Shown: positions 37,196-46,437, numbered from the stretch's first letter. The stretch is DNA of 64,000 nt from Heyndrickxia ginsengihumi (GCF_011008565.1 NZ_JAAIWK010000010.1:1-64000), one strand, 5' to 3'. A program made the numbers and translations. Notes: generated by a model from the sequence alone, not told the origin.

Positions 37196-37282
37196 TTTGA
37201 CGAACTCCCTACGCTGGCATTACCCAGATCAGGTTAAGGGTCGATGATTGAATACATCCTCTCAGCCTTAAGCTCCCCTGCT
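37196..37282 (-). promoter_or_regulatory. TPP (thi-box) riboswitch for the precursor transport operon
   Basis: The minus strand shows CAGGGGAGC, GGCTGAGAGGAT, GACCCTTAACCTGATCTGGG and TAATGCCAGCGTAGGGA, the conserved thi-box strands in order. Confidence 0.95.
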
Positions 37283-37344
37283 ATTTAACTACTTCTATTG
37301 TATCATTAAAAATAGTCTAAACCAATCTTTGTATATTTAAATTA

Positions 37345-38841
37345 CTACTTATCAAAGTATGGATTTCCTTGCATTCCAATCCATAGATCGCTTTGCTCAA
37401 TATCATGTGCAAGATTGAGCAGCCAGTTCTCTCTTCCTTTCGGTGCAATGAACTGGACGCCTAACGGCAATCCATTTTTCGTTTTGTGCACAGGGACACT
37501 TATGGCCGGTTGTCCTGTCAAATTCGCTAATTGTGTAAATGGTGTAAATGTTAGACTTGGTTCAAACATGTCATATATTAATTGTTGCTGTTCCAATGAT
37601 GACAATTTCTCGATATTCATTAATTTTTCAATATCCTGCTCTGTTTGCATCAGCTCACCAATCTTTGGCGCCGGGAAAGCCGTTGTTGATGTTAAAAATA
37701 AATCATAGGTTTGGTGGAAGCTTGCCATCTGCATCGCAGCTATATCCCATTCTTCAATGCTTAATGCAAATTCTGCAGCGGATACTCTCTCTCCCGCTTT
37801 ATATAATACCCACGAAACAATTTCCATATCATCATATGTAAGTGATCTGCCTAGCATTTTTTCTAAAGATAAAAACATTGCAGCCATTTCCCCAGCATTC
37901 ATCAAGTAATAATTTTCCATCAAACGTACACCGTTTACTCCGTTTTCCTTTTCCTCAACGATATGCCCTTCTGCTTCTAACCATTTAACAGTTTGATAAA
38001 CAGCTGCTTTTGCCTCTTCACTAACTGGCGTACCGACGGGAGATTTCGTTGAAAAAGCAATACGAAATCGTTGTTTATCATGATGTTGAACATCATTGAA
38101 GAAACTCCCATTATATAAAGGTGTTTGAAAAGCTGCTTCAGGCTGAATCGTCTGCAAATAGTCCAGTAATGCAGCGCTATCCCGAACTGTCCTTGAAAGG
38201 ATAAAATCAATTGACGCACCTTGCCACTGTCTTCCCACCCCAGGTCCGACAGGTGTTCTTCCTCTTGTTGGCTTCAATCCTACTAAACTTGTAAAAGACG
38301 CTGGTATACGAATGGATCCGCCACCATCATTGCCCCCTGCTAATGGAACAATTCCTGCTGCAACACTCGCTGCAGCACCACCGCTTGACCCACCTGGAGA
38401 ATAGCATTCATTCCACGGATTTTTTGCAGCACCATATATTTCAGGCTCGGTAATATTTTTTAATCCAAATTCAGGTACATTCGTATGTCCAAGGAATAGG
38501 AATCCTGTTTTTCTTAATGTTGCCACAAAGTTGGAATCTTTGGCAGCACGATTTTTCATAAAAAGTTTTGAACCATTCGTCATCGGTTCGCCTTTAATAG
38601 CTTGTGAAATATCTTTTAATAGAATTGGCACCCCTGCAAACGGTTGTTCCATAACATTTAATGACTGTATTTCGTCTAGAACCTTTTCTTTCCGGGTGCG
38701 TATGACAGCATTCAACTGTTTATTTACTTTTTCTAATCGTTGAAATGCAACTTCAACGACCTCCTGCGCTGAAATTTCCTTCTTCTTTAATAGTTGAGCC
38801 AATCCAACTGCATCATAGGATAAATATGAAATTTCATCCAT
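37345..38841 (-). CDS. Amidase (amidase signature family)
   Basis: This enzyme hydrolyses amide bonds with a Ser-cisSer-Lys triad. The 498-residue protein shows LLKDIS (catalytic Lys near residue 76), the glycine-rich GGSSGGAAASVAAGIVPLAGG (cis-Ser near 152) and DGGGSIRIPAS (nucleophile Ser near 176). I chose ATG 38841, behind GGGGGATAC; the longer in-frame start lacks a signal. Context argues against GatA, since gatC and gatB are absent. It follows an rpiR-type regulator gene on the same strand, suggesting a catabolic amidase; substrate unknown. Confidence 0.85.
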   Translation of the reverse strand: MDEISYLSYDAVGLAQLLKKKEISAQEVVEVAFQRLEKVNKQLNAVIRTRKEKVLDEIQSLNVMEQPFAGVPILLKDISQAIKGEPMTNGSKLFMKNRAAKDSNFVATLRKTGFLFLGHTNVPEFGLKNITEPEIYGAAKNPWNECYSPGGSSGGAAASVAAGIVPLAGGNDGGGSIRIPASFTSLVGLKPTRGRTPVGPGVGRQWQGASIDFILSRTVRDSAALLDYLQTIQPEAAFQTPLYNGSFFNDVQHHDKQRFRIAFSTKSPVGTPVSEEAKAAVYQTVKWLEAEGHIVEEKENGVNGVRLMENYYLMNAGEMAAMFLSLEKMLGRSLTYDDMEIVSWVLYKAGERVSAAEFALSIEEWDIAAMQMASFHQTYDLFLTSTTAFPAPKIGELMQTEQDIEKLMNIEKLSSLEQQQLIYDMFEPSLTFTPFTQLANLTGQPAISVPVHKTKNGLPLGVQFIAPKGRENWLLNLAHDIEQSDLWIGMQGNPYFDK

Positions 38842-38971
38842 TTCTGTATCCCCCACTTTATATACTTTGTAACGCTTCACCAAAAAGGAGTGGTTATTTT
38901 CACCCCAATCAGTTCATGAATGCTAAAGTGAACAACAGCTATTTAAAAACAGAAATCTTCTTGATAAGAGA

Positions 38972-39817
38972 TTAATAAAATATATCAAATTTCCGCCATA
39001 CTTCCTCAAGTGACTCCAATTTATCCTGAAATGTTTCTTCCTTTTCTTTGCCTACCGATATAATCAAAGCATTAATAAGACTAAGCGGGGCTACGAATGA
39101 ATCAATAAATGTTGGCATTTGACTGGATGCCGTTAATGGGATGTCTGCATAAGGAATAAGAGGCGATAATAAGTTATCTGTGATTGCAATGGTCGTTGCA
39201 TTTCTTTCCTTTGCATATGAAAATACTTGTATCGTGCTTTTCGTGTATCTTGCAAAGCTAATTCCAATTACAACATCATCTTCATTCATATTATATAGAC
39301 GTTCTGAAACAGTCTCTATCGAATGGATAAGTTCAACTTTCTCTAATAGAAATTGCAAATAATATTGTAGGAACACTCCTAAAGCGGTAGCACTTCTATT
39401 TGCAACCACATACACTTTTTTAGCCTGTAAGAGACTTTGTACTGCACGCCTAAAAGCCTGCATGTCTAATCTTTCTAAAGTGGATTTAATATTTGCGATA
39501 TCATCTAAAAAGATATCATATACCCCTTGATCTTGATCGTCGTATACTTCCTTAGATATTTTTAATCTCTCAGTTGTCGTTAACTGTTGTTGAGCAGAGT
39601 TTTGCATATGCTGTTGGAGCTCTGGGTATCCAGTACAACCTAAAAAGGTTGCGAAGCGCACAACAGTCGCATGGCTGACTCCTGTCATTTTAGCTAACTT
39701 ATCAGCAGTTAAAAAAGGAACCGTATTAGGATTTTCTAAAATATATTTCGCTATTTTCAAATTTGATTTGCTCATACTGGACATCTGTTCCGCAATATGT
39801 TTATAAATATTTTCCAT
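38972..39817 (-). CDS. RpiR-family transcriptional regulator
   Basis: This 281-residue regulator has an N-terminal HTH_6 domain (about 1-77, with AKMTGVSHATVVRFATFLGCTGYPELQ) and a C-terminal sugar isomerase (SIS) domain that binds a phosphorylated or amino sugar-like effector (VYVVANRSATALGVFLQYYL, VIGISFARYTKSTIQVFSYAKERNATTIAITDN). It lies between the HemL-like aminotransferase and amidase genes on the same strand. Palindromes of the type TGAAA-N6-TTTCA upstream of the aminotransferase are candidate operators. The ATG at 39817 is preferred over the TTG 12 bases earlier. Confidence 0.85.
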   Translation of the reverse strand: MENIYKHIAEQMSSMSKSNLKIAKYILENPNTVPFLTADKLAKMTGVSHATVVRFATFLGCTGYPELQQHMQNSAQQQLTTTERLKISKEVYDDQDQGVYDIFLDDIANIKSTLERLDMQAFRRAVQSLLQAKKVYVVANRSATALGVFLQYYLQFLLEKVELIHSIETVSERLYNMNEDDVVIGISFARYTKSTIQVFSYAKERNATTIAITDNLLSPLIPYADIPLTASSQMPTFIDSFVAPLSLINALIISVGKEKEETFQDKLESLEEVWRKFDIFY

Positions 39818-39899
39818 TTGCCTTAACAATCTCCTTATTTAATCCGCCTTTTAGGAACACTAACTAGCTTCGATTCAATATGTATTTACAATTATAAAC

Positions 39900-39930
39900 G
39901 AAAAATACCGTCCGAAAAATCGAACGGTGT
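39900..39930 (-). terminator. Terminator of the aminotransferase gene
   Basis: ACCGTTCGA and TCGGACGGT (with one mismatch) pair on the minus strand and are followed by ATTTTTCG, about 67 bases past the stop. Confidence 0.65.
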
Positions 39931-39996
39931 GAAAAAATACAGAATTTATATATTTATATTATTTCGTATTAAATATATTGAAATCGCTCTACTACC

Positions 39997-41373
39997 TCAC
40001 TTATTTTTAACTCTTTTAATTGCTTCATCATGAGCCGCAGCTGTCCGTTCTATATCTTCTTTAGTATGGACAACAGACATAGAATAGCGGTTGAGAGGCT
40101 TAGTGTAAATACCTAACCTCAGTAATTCATAATCAATTTGTTTTCGTAAATTTGTGTTCACCTTTCTCATATCACGATAGTTTTTAACCTCTCCCTCACT
40201 TAAAATAATATTAAAAATACTCCCCATTCCAATCGTTTGCATAGGTAATCCATGAAATTTATAAACTTCTTCTAATTGCTTTCTTAATAACTGAGTATTT
40301 GCAAATAGTGTATCCATCGTTCCCATTTGCTCTAATACATGAATTGTAGCTAAACCTGCTGCAAGTATTGTCGGATGACCATTATATGTGCCGCTATGAT
40401 ATAAAGGAGCTTGTTTTCCACTATTCGATGCTCCAACTGTTAAAATATCCCTTCCCCCTCTGGCGGAACTAATCATGAGGATTTCTTTTTTACCGCCAAT
40501 AGCTCCTACCGGGAATCCACCACCAAGTACTTTTCCTAAAGCGGTAATATCTGGCTTAACCCCATAAACTTCTTGTGCCCCACCAATGGATAGTCTAAAA
40601 CCAGTCTTTACCTCATCGAAAATTAATACAATATTCAGCTCCTCTGTCACTTTACGAAGACCAGTCATAAAGTCTTGATCAGCCGGAATAAATCCTCCTT
40701 GAATGGGCTCTAAAATAACACCTGCTAATTCATGGGCATGATCTCGTAAAATTTTCTCTGTTGCAGTTAAATCATTGAATGGAAGAACAATCGTATTTTC
40801 AAGATAGTAGTCTGGGAGCCCTCTTGATTCTCCTACTGCTTTAGGAGCTGACGATTCTCCTGCTTTATCTATATCAGGATTAACACTTACTAATACTTGA
40901 TCATATCCGCCATGATAATGTCCTTCGAATTTCGCAATTTTTTGTTTGCCTGTGTATGCAACAGCTGTCCGAATGGCTAGCAGTGTTGCTTCTAAACCAG
41001 AATTTGTATAACGAACCATTTCAATGCCAGGATATAATTCTATTAATTTCTCAGCCATTGTTGTTTCCAGTTTATGCGGTGTACCAAAAATTGTCGTACC
41101 AGACTCGACCATCTGTTTCGTCACAGCTTCAAATACTTGACGGTGTCCATGTCCTAAAATAAGGGCCCCATAGCATAATAAATAATCAATATATTCATTC
41201 CCATCTACATCGTAAAGCTTACTGCCATTTCCTTTTTCCATCATAATTGGATGGGGATCAAAATACTTAATATGCGCTGTTACACCCCCAGGAATTACTT
41301 TACATGCTTTCGCAAATAACTCCGCTGATTTTTGCATATTGCCAGATAATAAAACATTTCTTTCAACTGTCAT
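39997..41373 (-). CDS. Class III aminotransferase, HemL-like
   Basis: This PLP enzyme of 458 residues resembles glutamate-1-semialdehyde aminomutase (KACKVIPGGVTAHIKYFDPHPIMM, DVDGNEYIDYLLCYGALILGH, KFEGHYHGGYDQ, LIFDEVKTGFR and the PLP lysine in ITALGKVLGGGFPVGAIGG). The heme pathway copy usually lies in a hem operon, so this one is more likely a catabolic aminotransferase or mutase. ATG 41373 follows GGAGGCC by nine bases. It has its own operator-like promoter region and terminator and is followed by an RpiR regulator and an amidase gene. Substrate is unknown. Confidence 0.82.
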   Translation of the reverse strand: MTVERNVLLSGNMQKSAELFAKACKVIPGGVTAHIKYFDPHPIMMEKGNGSKLYDVDGNEYIDYLLCYGALILGHGHRQVFEAVTKQMVESGTTIFGTPHKLETTMAEKLIELYPGIEMVRYTNSGLEATLLAIRTAVAYTGKQKIAKFEGHYHGGYDQVLVSVNPDIDKAGESSAPKAVGESRGLPDYYLENTIVLPFNDLTATEKILRDHAHELAGVILEPIQGGFIPADQDFMTGLRKVTEELNIVLIFDEVKTGFRLSIGGAQEVYGVKPDITALGKVLGGGFPVGAIGGKKEILMISSARGGRDILTVGASNSGKQAPLYHSGTYNGHPTILAAGLATIHVLEQMGTMDTLFANTQLLRKQLEEVYKFHGLPMQTIGMGSIFNIILSEGEVKNYRDMRKVNTNLRKQIDYELLRLGIYTKPLNRYSMSVVHTKEDIERTAAAHDEAIKRVKNK

Positions 41374-41432
41374 AAAAAGGGCCTCCATTTTCTAATATGT
41401 ATTCAAAATTATTATTTCTTTTTAATTTATAA

Positions 41433-41452
41433 TATGAAATATATATTTCATA
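41433..41452 (-). promoter_or_regulatory. Operator-like palindrome upstream of the aminotransferase gene
   Basis: TATGAAATATATATTTCATA is a perfect 20-bp palindrome 60 bases before the start codon. Its TGAAA...TTTCA arms recur at 41586-41602. Confidence 0.55.
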
Positions 41453-41585
41453 CAGAAGAGATTTTTGCTCTAATTTTTATAACTTTCTTTTTACCGTCTA
41501 TGCTTTCAAGCAACAATGATATATTCCATCTATTCTCCACTATACGAATTATTAATTTCATAATACACAAAAAATGAATTTCTAA

Positions 41586-41602
41586 TTTCATTTTAAATGA
41601 AA
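41586..41602 (-). promoter_or_regulatory. Second operator-like palindrome
   Basis: TTTCATTT and AAATGAAA flank one central base. A third, imperfect element with TATGAAAT lies at about 41543-41564. The repeated ATGAAA/TTTCAT arms suggest one regulator binding several sites. Confidence 0.45.
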
Positions 41603-41648
41603 ATTTTCTAAAAATAAAGTGGAATTCTGTAAGAACTTACTTTAACTA

Positions 41649-41678
41649 CAAAAAACCTGGATGCATACATCCAGGTTC
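41649..41678 (-). terminator. Terminator of the methylcitrate-cycle operon
   Basis: AACCTGGATG and CATCCAGGTT pair around a short loop on the minus strand, then TTTTGTAG follows, just after prpB. Confidence 0.85.
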
Positions 41679-41686
41679 CCAATTTA

Positions 41687-42592
41687 TCATTCAGTTGGCA
41701 AAATTGTTTTCGCAATTGACTGATCGAGTTCTTCGAAATCATCATATGAAATGGTTTCATATAATTCCTTTCTCGTTTGCATATCTTGTAAAGCAGCTTT
41801 TTGTGTACCTTCTTGTTTAATAAGTTCAAATACACGTTCATATGCTTTTGCTGCAACGCGAAGTGAAGTGACTGGATAAATGACCATCTGGAAACCCATT
41901 TTCGCAAATTCCTCTGCCTTATAGTAGGGGGTCTTTCCAAACTCAGTCATATTTGCAAGTAAAGGAGCATCGATGCTTTCAGCAAACATCCGGAACTCTT
42001 CTTCTGATTGCAAAGCTTCAGGGAAAATAGCATCAGCACCCGCCTTCACATACGCTTTCGCCCGTTCTAATGCCTGTGGTAATCCTTCAACAGCACGCGC
42101 GTCTGTACGGGCTACAATTACAAGTGTTGGGGCTACTTCCTTTATAACTTTAATTTTTTCAACCATTTCTTCTGTTGTGACGAGCTGCTTACCATTTAAG
42201 TGGCCGCATTTTTTTGGTAATTTTTGATCCTCAATTTGGACAGAGGAAACTTTTGCCTCAACCATTTCAACCGCTGTTCTGGCCACATTTAATACGCCCC
42301 CAAAGCCAGTATCAATATCAACCAATACAGGTAAATTTGTCGCGCGTACAAGTTCATTTGCACGCTCTGCCATTTCCGTTGAAGTAATCACCCCTAAATC
42401 TGGTAATCCTTTACTAGCAGTATAGGCAGCACCTGATAAGTAAAGAGCCTGAAAACCAGCCTTTTTCGCAACTAATGCGGCCATCGAATCATGTGCGCCA
42501 GGGATTTGTAAAATCTCAGGTGCTTCTATTAATGCGCGAAAATGCTTTGCCAGAGATTCTTGTGATGCTGTTTGCTCCACAATCCAAACCAT
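41687..42592 (-). CDS. prpB: Methylisocitrate lyase
   Basis: This enzyme splits 2-methylisocitrate into pyruvate and succinate, the last step of the methylcitrate cycle. The 301-residue barrel of the isocitrate lyase/PEP mutase family has VDIDTGFGG, the lyase motif KKCGH (usually KRCGH), and VIVARTDARAVEGL. It corresponds to B. subtilis MmgF/YqiQ. GGGAGGAAGG precedes the ATG. It is the third gene after mmgD and mmgE, with a 13-base gap. Confidence 0.94.
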   Translation of the reverse strand: MVWIVEQTASQESLAKHFRALIEAPEILQIPGAHDSMAALVAKKAGFQALYLSGAAYTASKGLPDLGVITSTEMAERANELVRATNLPVLVDIDTGFGGVLNVARTAVEMVEAKVSSVQIEDQKLPKKCGHLNGKQLVTTEEMVEKIKVIKEVAPTLVIVARTDARAVEGLPQALERAKAYVKAGADAIFPEALQSEEEFRMFAESIDAPLLANMTEFGKTPYYKAEEFAKMGFQMVIYPVTSLRVAAKAYERVFELIKQEGTQKAALQDMQTRKELYETISYDDFEELDQSIAKTILPTE

Positions 42593-42605
42593 TATCCTTC
42601 CTCCC

Positions 42606-44048
42606 TTACTTTACAAATAATTCTACAAATTCATTCACGTTTATGTTTGTAAGTTTCTCTTTTTGTAAACAGACCTTTAATATATGGTCACATTGATATT
42701 GAGAGAAATGAGTCTTAAGATTGCTTGTAAACTTATTAAGCAATTTTGGAATGGCTTCTTCTCTCCGAAAACGATGACCTAAAGGATATTCGCACTCAAT
42801 TTGCTCCGTACTCGTACCGTCCTGAAAATGAACTTGAACAGCGTTAGCAATTGAGCGTTTGTTTGGATCTAGATAATCAACACTATACTGTTTATTTTCA
42901 ACAACTTTCATTTTTTCTCTGAGCATATCAATGCGCGGATCGGCAGCAACGGCATCTTCATAATCCTCAGCAGTAATATCTCCTTTTAAAAGACCGATTG
43001 CTGTTACGTACTGAATACAATGATCCCGGTCAGCAGGATTATGTAGAGGTCCTGTTTTATCAATAATCCGAATGGCAGACTCATGAGTTGTAATGGTAAT
43101 CTCTTGAATTTCGTCAATACGGTTGATGACTTGTGGATGTAAAACAACAGCGCATTCAGCTGCTGTCTGTGCATGAAACTCTGCTGGGTAAGAAACTTTG
43201 AAAAGCACATTTTCCATTACATATGAATCAAAGGATCTTGAAATCTTTAATTCTTTGCCATTAAACAGGACATCTTGAAATCCCCATCCAGGAGCAGAAA
43301 GGGGTGTTCTATATCCCATTTCTCCTTTCATAGCGATAAAGGCAAGCTGCACACCACGGCTTGTGGCATCACCTGCTGCCCAAGATTTACGTGAACCTGT
43401 ATTTGGTGCATGGCGGTATGTTCTTAAACTAGAATTGTCAATCCATGCATGGGAAACAGCATTCATAATTTCCTCTCTACCACCCCCAAGCATTTTCGTT
43501 GCAACAGCTGCTGTTGCTACTTTGACAAATAAAACATGATCTAATCCAACGCGATTTAAACTATTTTCTAATGCAAGTATACCTTGAATTTCATGCGCCT
43601 TAATCATCGCTTCAAGGATATCGCGAATTTTCAACGGTTCTTTCCCATGATGAAGACGTGTTTGACTGACGTAATCCGCTACTGCTAATATGCCGCCAAG
43701 ATTATCGGACGGATGTCCCCATTCTGCAGCCAGCCAAGTATCGTTATAATCAAGCCAGCGAATGATACAGCCAATATTAAAGGCACCTCGTATTGGATCA
43801 AGAATATAGGACGTACCCGGAACGCGAGTACCATTTGGGACAACTGTTCCTGGAACAACGGGGCCCAGTAATTTTGTGCATTCAGGAAATTGTAAAGCTA
43901 GAATGCCGCAGCCAAGTGTGTCTAATAAATCGTAATATGCAGTTTCAAATGCTTCAGAGCTTGTAATCTCTTTTTCTAGTACATAATCAGCAATTTCTTC
44001 TAACAATGTATCTCGATTTTTTGCATCAGTTGACGTTATCATTGCCAT
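42606..44048 (-). CDS. mmgE: 2-methylcitrate dehydratase (MmgE/PrpD family)
   Basis: This enzyme dehydrates 2-methylcitrate in the methylcitrate cycle. The 480-residue protein shows the PrpD features [47 protein letters not shown], and [22 protein letters not shown] 44048 lies after GAGGAG at good spacing; an upstream in-frame start overlaps the mmgD end region. It sits between mmgD and prpB. Confidence 0.94.
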   Translation of the reverse strand: MAMITSTDAKNRDTLLEEIADYVLEKEITSSEAFETAYYDLLDTLGCGILALQFPECTKLLGPVVPGTVVPNGTRVPGTSYILDPIRGAFNIGCIIRWLDYNDTWLAAEWGHPSDNLGGILAVADYVSQTRLHHGKEPLKIRDILEAMIKAHEIQGILALENSLNRVGLDHVLFVKVATAAVATKMLGGGREEIMNAVSHAWIDNSSLRTYRHAPNTGSRKSWAAGDATSRGVQLAFIAMKGEMGYRTPLSAPGWGFQDVLFNGKELKISRSFDSYVMENVLFKVSYPAEFHAQTAAECAVVLHPQVINRIDEIQEITITTHESAIRIIDKTGPLHNPADRDHCIQYVTAIGLLKGDITAEDYEDAVAADPRIDMLREKMKVVENKQYSVDYLDPNKRSIANAVQVHFQDGTSTEQIECEYPLGHRFRREEAIPKLLNKFTSNLKTHFSQYQCDHILKVCLQKEKLTNINVNEFVELFVK

Positions 44049-44069
44049 ATTTTTTCTCCTCTCGTTCAT

Positions 44070-45191
44070 TCAATCTTCGACACGTAAGTTTCGGGCACCA
44101 GTATAAAGCACACGTGGTCGGAATATCCGATTATTTTCATGCTGCTCCATCACATGCGCACATAAACCAACCGTTCTTGAGCTAAAGAAGATTGGTGTAT
44201 ATAGCGGGATCGGAATACCAAGTTTCCAATAAACAGGCGCCGCATAATAGTCTAAATTTGGGAACAAGCCTTTTTCCTCTCTCATAATTTGTTCTCCGGC
44301 TTCACACATTTGCAAGAGCAGATCATCCCCGTTAACCGCACTTAATTCTTTTAATGCTTCCTTCATCATTGCTGCACGAGGATCCATTTTTTTCATATAC
44401 ACCCTATGGCCAAAGCCCATGATTTTTTCTTTTTTACTTAATTTATCGTGTAATAAATGCTTAAAGCCTTCGACAGTTTGTGCATCTTGAAGCATTTCCA
44501 TTACAGCCTCATTTGCTCCGCCATGGAGATGACCTTTTAATGACGCAACTGCTCCTGTTAATGCACCATATAAATCAGATAGTGTGGAAGCAATCACTCT
44601 TGCTGTAAAGGTAGAATTCGGCAGTTCATGTTCGCTATATAAGACTAATGAACGATCAAAAATTTTCTCTTCTAATTCTGTCGGTTTTTTTCCGGTAATC
44701 ATGTATAAAAAGTTTGCACTGTAGGATAAGTCTTGGAGAGGTTGTACTGGCTCTTCGCTGTGTAGGATATGGTAGCTGTTAGCAACGATGTTTGGAATCT
44801 TTCCCAATAATTGATAGGCCCTTTTTAAGTTTGTCGAATGCTCGCGATTCAATAATTCTGTATCGAAGCTGGCAAGGAACGATACTCCCGTACGCAATGC
44901 ATCCATTGGATGTGCTGTTTTAGGAAGCAGCGATAATACCTGAATAATTTCATCTGGCACATCATACTCTTGTTTCAAAGTCTCTTCTAAATGTTGTTTT
45001 TCCGCTTCATTCGGAATCGTTCCTTCTAATAATAGATGGACAATGTCCAAATATCCTTTTGTCTTCGATAGTGCAAGTAAGTCGTAACCTTTAATTACAA
45101 TCTCACTATTCACGGTGTCTAAAAAGGAAATCTTCGTTTCACTTGCAATTACGCCTTCGAGACCTGGAATAAATTGATTCGTATTCACCAT
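44070..45191 (-). CDS. mmgD: 2-methylcitrate synthase (citrate synthase family)
   Basis: This enzyme condenses propionyl-CoA with oxaloacetate. The 373-residue citrate synthase-fold protein has LEGVIASETKISFLDT, ASTLSDLYGALTGAVASLKGHLHGGANEAVMEML (active-site His), IMGFGHRVYMKKMDPRA and the C-terminal Arg region. The small Bacillus type and its operon with mmgE and prpB favour methylcitrate over citrate synthesis. GGGGGATG precedes the start. A cre box 26 bases upstream suggests CcpA control. Confidence 0.94.
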   Translation of the reverse strand: MVNTNQFIPGLEGVIASETKISFLDTVNSEIVIKGYDLLALSKTKGYLDIVHLLLEGTIPNEAEKQHLEETLKQEYDVPDEIIQVLSLLPKTAHPMDALRTGVSFLASFDTELLNREHSTNLKRAYQLLGKIPNIVANSYHILHSEEPVQPLQDLSYSANFLYMITGKKPTELEEKIFDRSLVLYSEHELPNSTFTARVIASTLSDLYGALTGAVASLKGHLHGGANEAVMEMLQDAQTVEGFKHLLHDKLSKKEKIMGFGHRVYMKKMDPRAAMMKEALKELSAVNGDDLLLQMCEAGEQIMREEKGLFPNLDYYAAPVYWKLGIPIPLYTPIFFSSRTVGLCAHVMEQHENNRIFRPRVLYTGARNLRVED

Positions 45192-45216
45192 ATTTCATCC
45201 CCCATTCGACACTTTT

Positions 45217-45230
45217 TGTAAGCGTTTTAA
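45217..45230 (-). promoter_or_regulatory. cre box (CcpA site) ahead of mmgD
   Basis: TGTAAGCGTTTTAA matches the CcpA consensus TGWAARCGYTWNCW at all but the last positions. It lies 26-39 bases before the mmgD start codon, where binding should repress when glucose is present. Confidence 0.7.
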
Positions 45231-45301
45231 TTTTTGTGTAGAAAATTGGTTCAACATTTCATTGCTTCCATCAACAAACATATCATAATATTAAAAAAAT
45301 T

Positions 45302-45520
45302 TCAATTGTAGTAAAAGAAAAACCCACTGCATAAAGTGGGCTCCGTCTGTAATGAATGGATAAAATGAATGTGCAGTATAAACTTGGATAAGTGCTCCAA
45401 ATTATCCAAACTTGTCACTTGTAGTAACTTTCTGCGTCTATCAGTTTGAATAACAAGCAACCCATCTTCAAACAAATTCATACTTTCAATAAAATCATCA
45501 TTAATATACTTATGTAACAT
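45302..45520 (-). CDS. Hypothetical protein after the PTS IIB gene
   Basis: A 72-codon frame starts four bases after the IIB stop and reads MLHKYINDDFIESMNLFEDG at the N-terminus. I do not recognise it. There is no clear ribosome binding site, and its last codons run through a terminator hairpin (45312-45342), so it may be chance. IIC/IID proteins normally follow IIB, and this frame is not one of them. Confidence 0.3.
   Translation of the reverse strand: MLHKYINDDFIESMNLFEDGLLVIQTDRRRKLLQVTSLDNLEHLSKFILHIHFIHSLQTEPTLCSGFFFYYN
45312..45342 (-). terminator. Terminator after the PTS remnant
   Basis: GAGCCCACTTT and AGTGGGTTTTTC on the minus strand form a hairpin (stem CCCACT/AGTGGG) followed by TTTTTCTTTT. 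Confidence 0.75.
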
Positions 45521-45523
45521 AGA

Positions 45524-46018
45524 TTATTTAACACTTTCAAGTTCTTCTATTAGAGGCATTAATGCTATTTTGTTATCTGCCGCAACTTTACGGATTTCTA
45601 ATTCAATACCACGGCTATTTAGAACATGGAAAGCCGAAATATCTTTATCATCAACAGATACAGCATTTGTAATCATTGTTTTGCCATCTTTATATGCCAT
45701 ACCGCCAATATTCACAGATTTAATATTTACTCCACCTTCAACTAATCGTAGCACATCGGTTGAATTTGTAAATAAAAGCATGACACGATCATTGGCGTAT
45801 TCAGGATTGTTATATACTTGAATTGCCTTTGCAACATCAACAACACTTGCCTTTACCCCTGGAGGTGCTACTTGTGTGAGTAACGTTTTACGAACGGTAT
45901 CTTTTGCCACTTCATCACTTACGACAATAATGTGGCTTACTCTCGTTTCCCTTGTCCATACTGTTGCTATTTGCCCATGAATTAAACGGTCATCAATACG
46001 TGCTAATGCAATAATCAT
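45524..46018 (-). CDS. PTS mannose/fructose/sorbose-family IIB component
   Basis: The IIB protein carries phosphate from IIA to the sugar. The 164-residue protein starts IIALARIDDRLIHGQIATVW with the phosphorylated histidine at residue 14, and has RVMLLFTNSTDVLRLVEGGV and VNIGGMAYKDGK as in the family. GAGGAGAAATTATAAG precedes the ATG. The gene directly upstream is a broken IIA, and no IIC or IID gene follows, so it cannot form a complete sugar transporter from this locus. It may persist as a regulator of the adjacent LevR-type activator or in complex with components encoded elsewhere. Confidence 0.92.
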   Translation of the reverse strand: MIIALARIDDRLIHGQIATVWTRETRVSHIIVVSDEVAKDTVRKTLLTQVAPPGVKASVVDVAKAIQVYNNPEYANDRVMLLFTNSTDVLRLVEGGVNIKSVNIGGMAYKDGKTMITNAVSVDDKDISAFHVLNSRGIELEIRKVAADNKIALMPLIEELESVK

Positions 46019-46019
46019 C

Positions 46020-46282
46020 TTATAATTTCTCCTCTAACTCCTTTGTCACTAAACTAGCTAATACGTCTCCAATAGGAATATTTACCCCGTCATAATATCG
46101 ACCTTTCGACTCAACGCACTAAAAGGACCTCCAAAAGATCGACCCTAAATAAGACGCCGTCTGTTGTGTCGACCTCGGTAATTGTTTTAGAAAAACTAAT
46201 CAACTAATGTATCGGTATTTTCACCATATAAAAAGTTAATTTAGCTAACATTTTCTTGCTGAACGATAATTGCTATAATTAC
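46020..46282 (-). pseudogene. Broken PTS mannose-family IIA gene
   Basis: After AAAGGAGG the minus strand reads VIIAIIV, the usual IIA first strand, but then skips the active-site His segment and stops. Further on, KTITEVDTTDGVLF, then (one base shifted) DLFGGPFSALSRKVDIMTG, then (shifted again) VNIPIGDVLASLVTKELEEKL to TAA match the IIA core DxxDGVLFLVDLFGGSPFN and TGVNLP. The total span, about 260 bases, is well below the usual 400 or more. Two frameshifts and an internal deletion make it a pseudogene. Confidence 0.8.
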
Positions 46283-46318
46283 TTTCTTACCTCCTTTGAC
46301 TTTCTTGCTATATATTAA

Positions 46319-46334
46319 TGCAAGAAATGTGCCA
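46319..46334 (-). promoter_or_regulatory. Sigma-54 (-24/-12) promoter of the PTS locus
   Basis: The minus strand reads TGGCACATTTCTTGCA, a perfect match to TGGCAC-N5-TTGCW. It lies about 37 bases before the first codon of the IIA remnant and downstream of the LevR-type activator gene. Confidence 0.9.
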
Positions 46335-46437
46335 ACTTTTTGTATCATTTTATAATAAAGTGATAGTTTCATAAGATATGAATCTGTTTTTTATGAATCA
46401 ATTACTTGTATTTTAATAAGAGATTCTTACTAAATTA

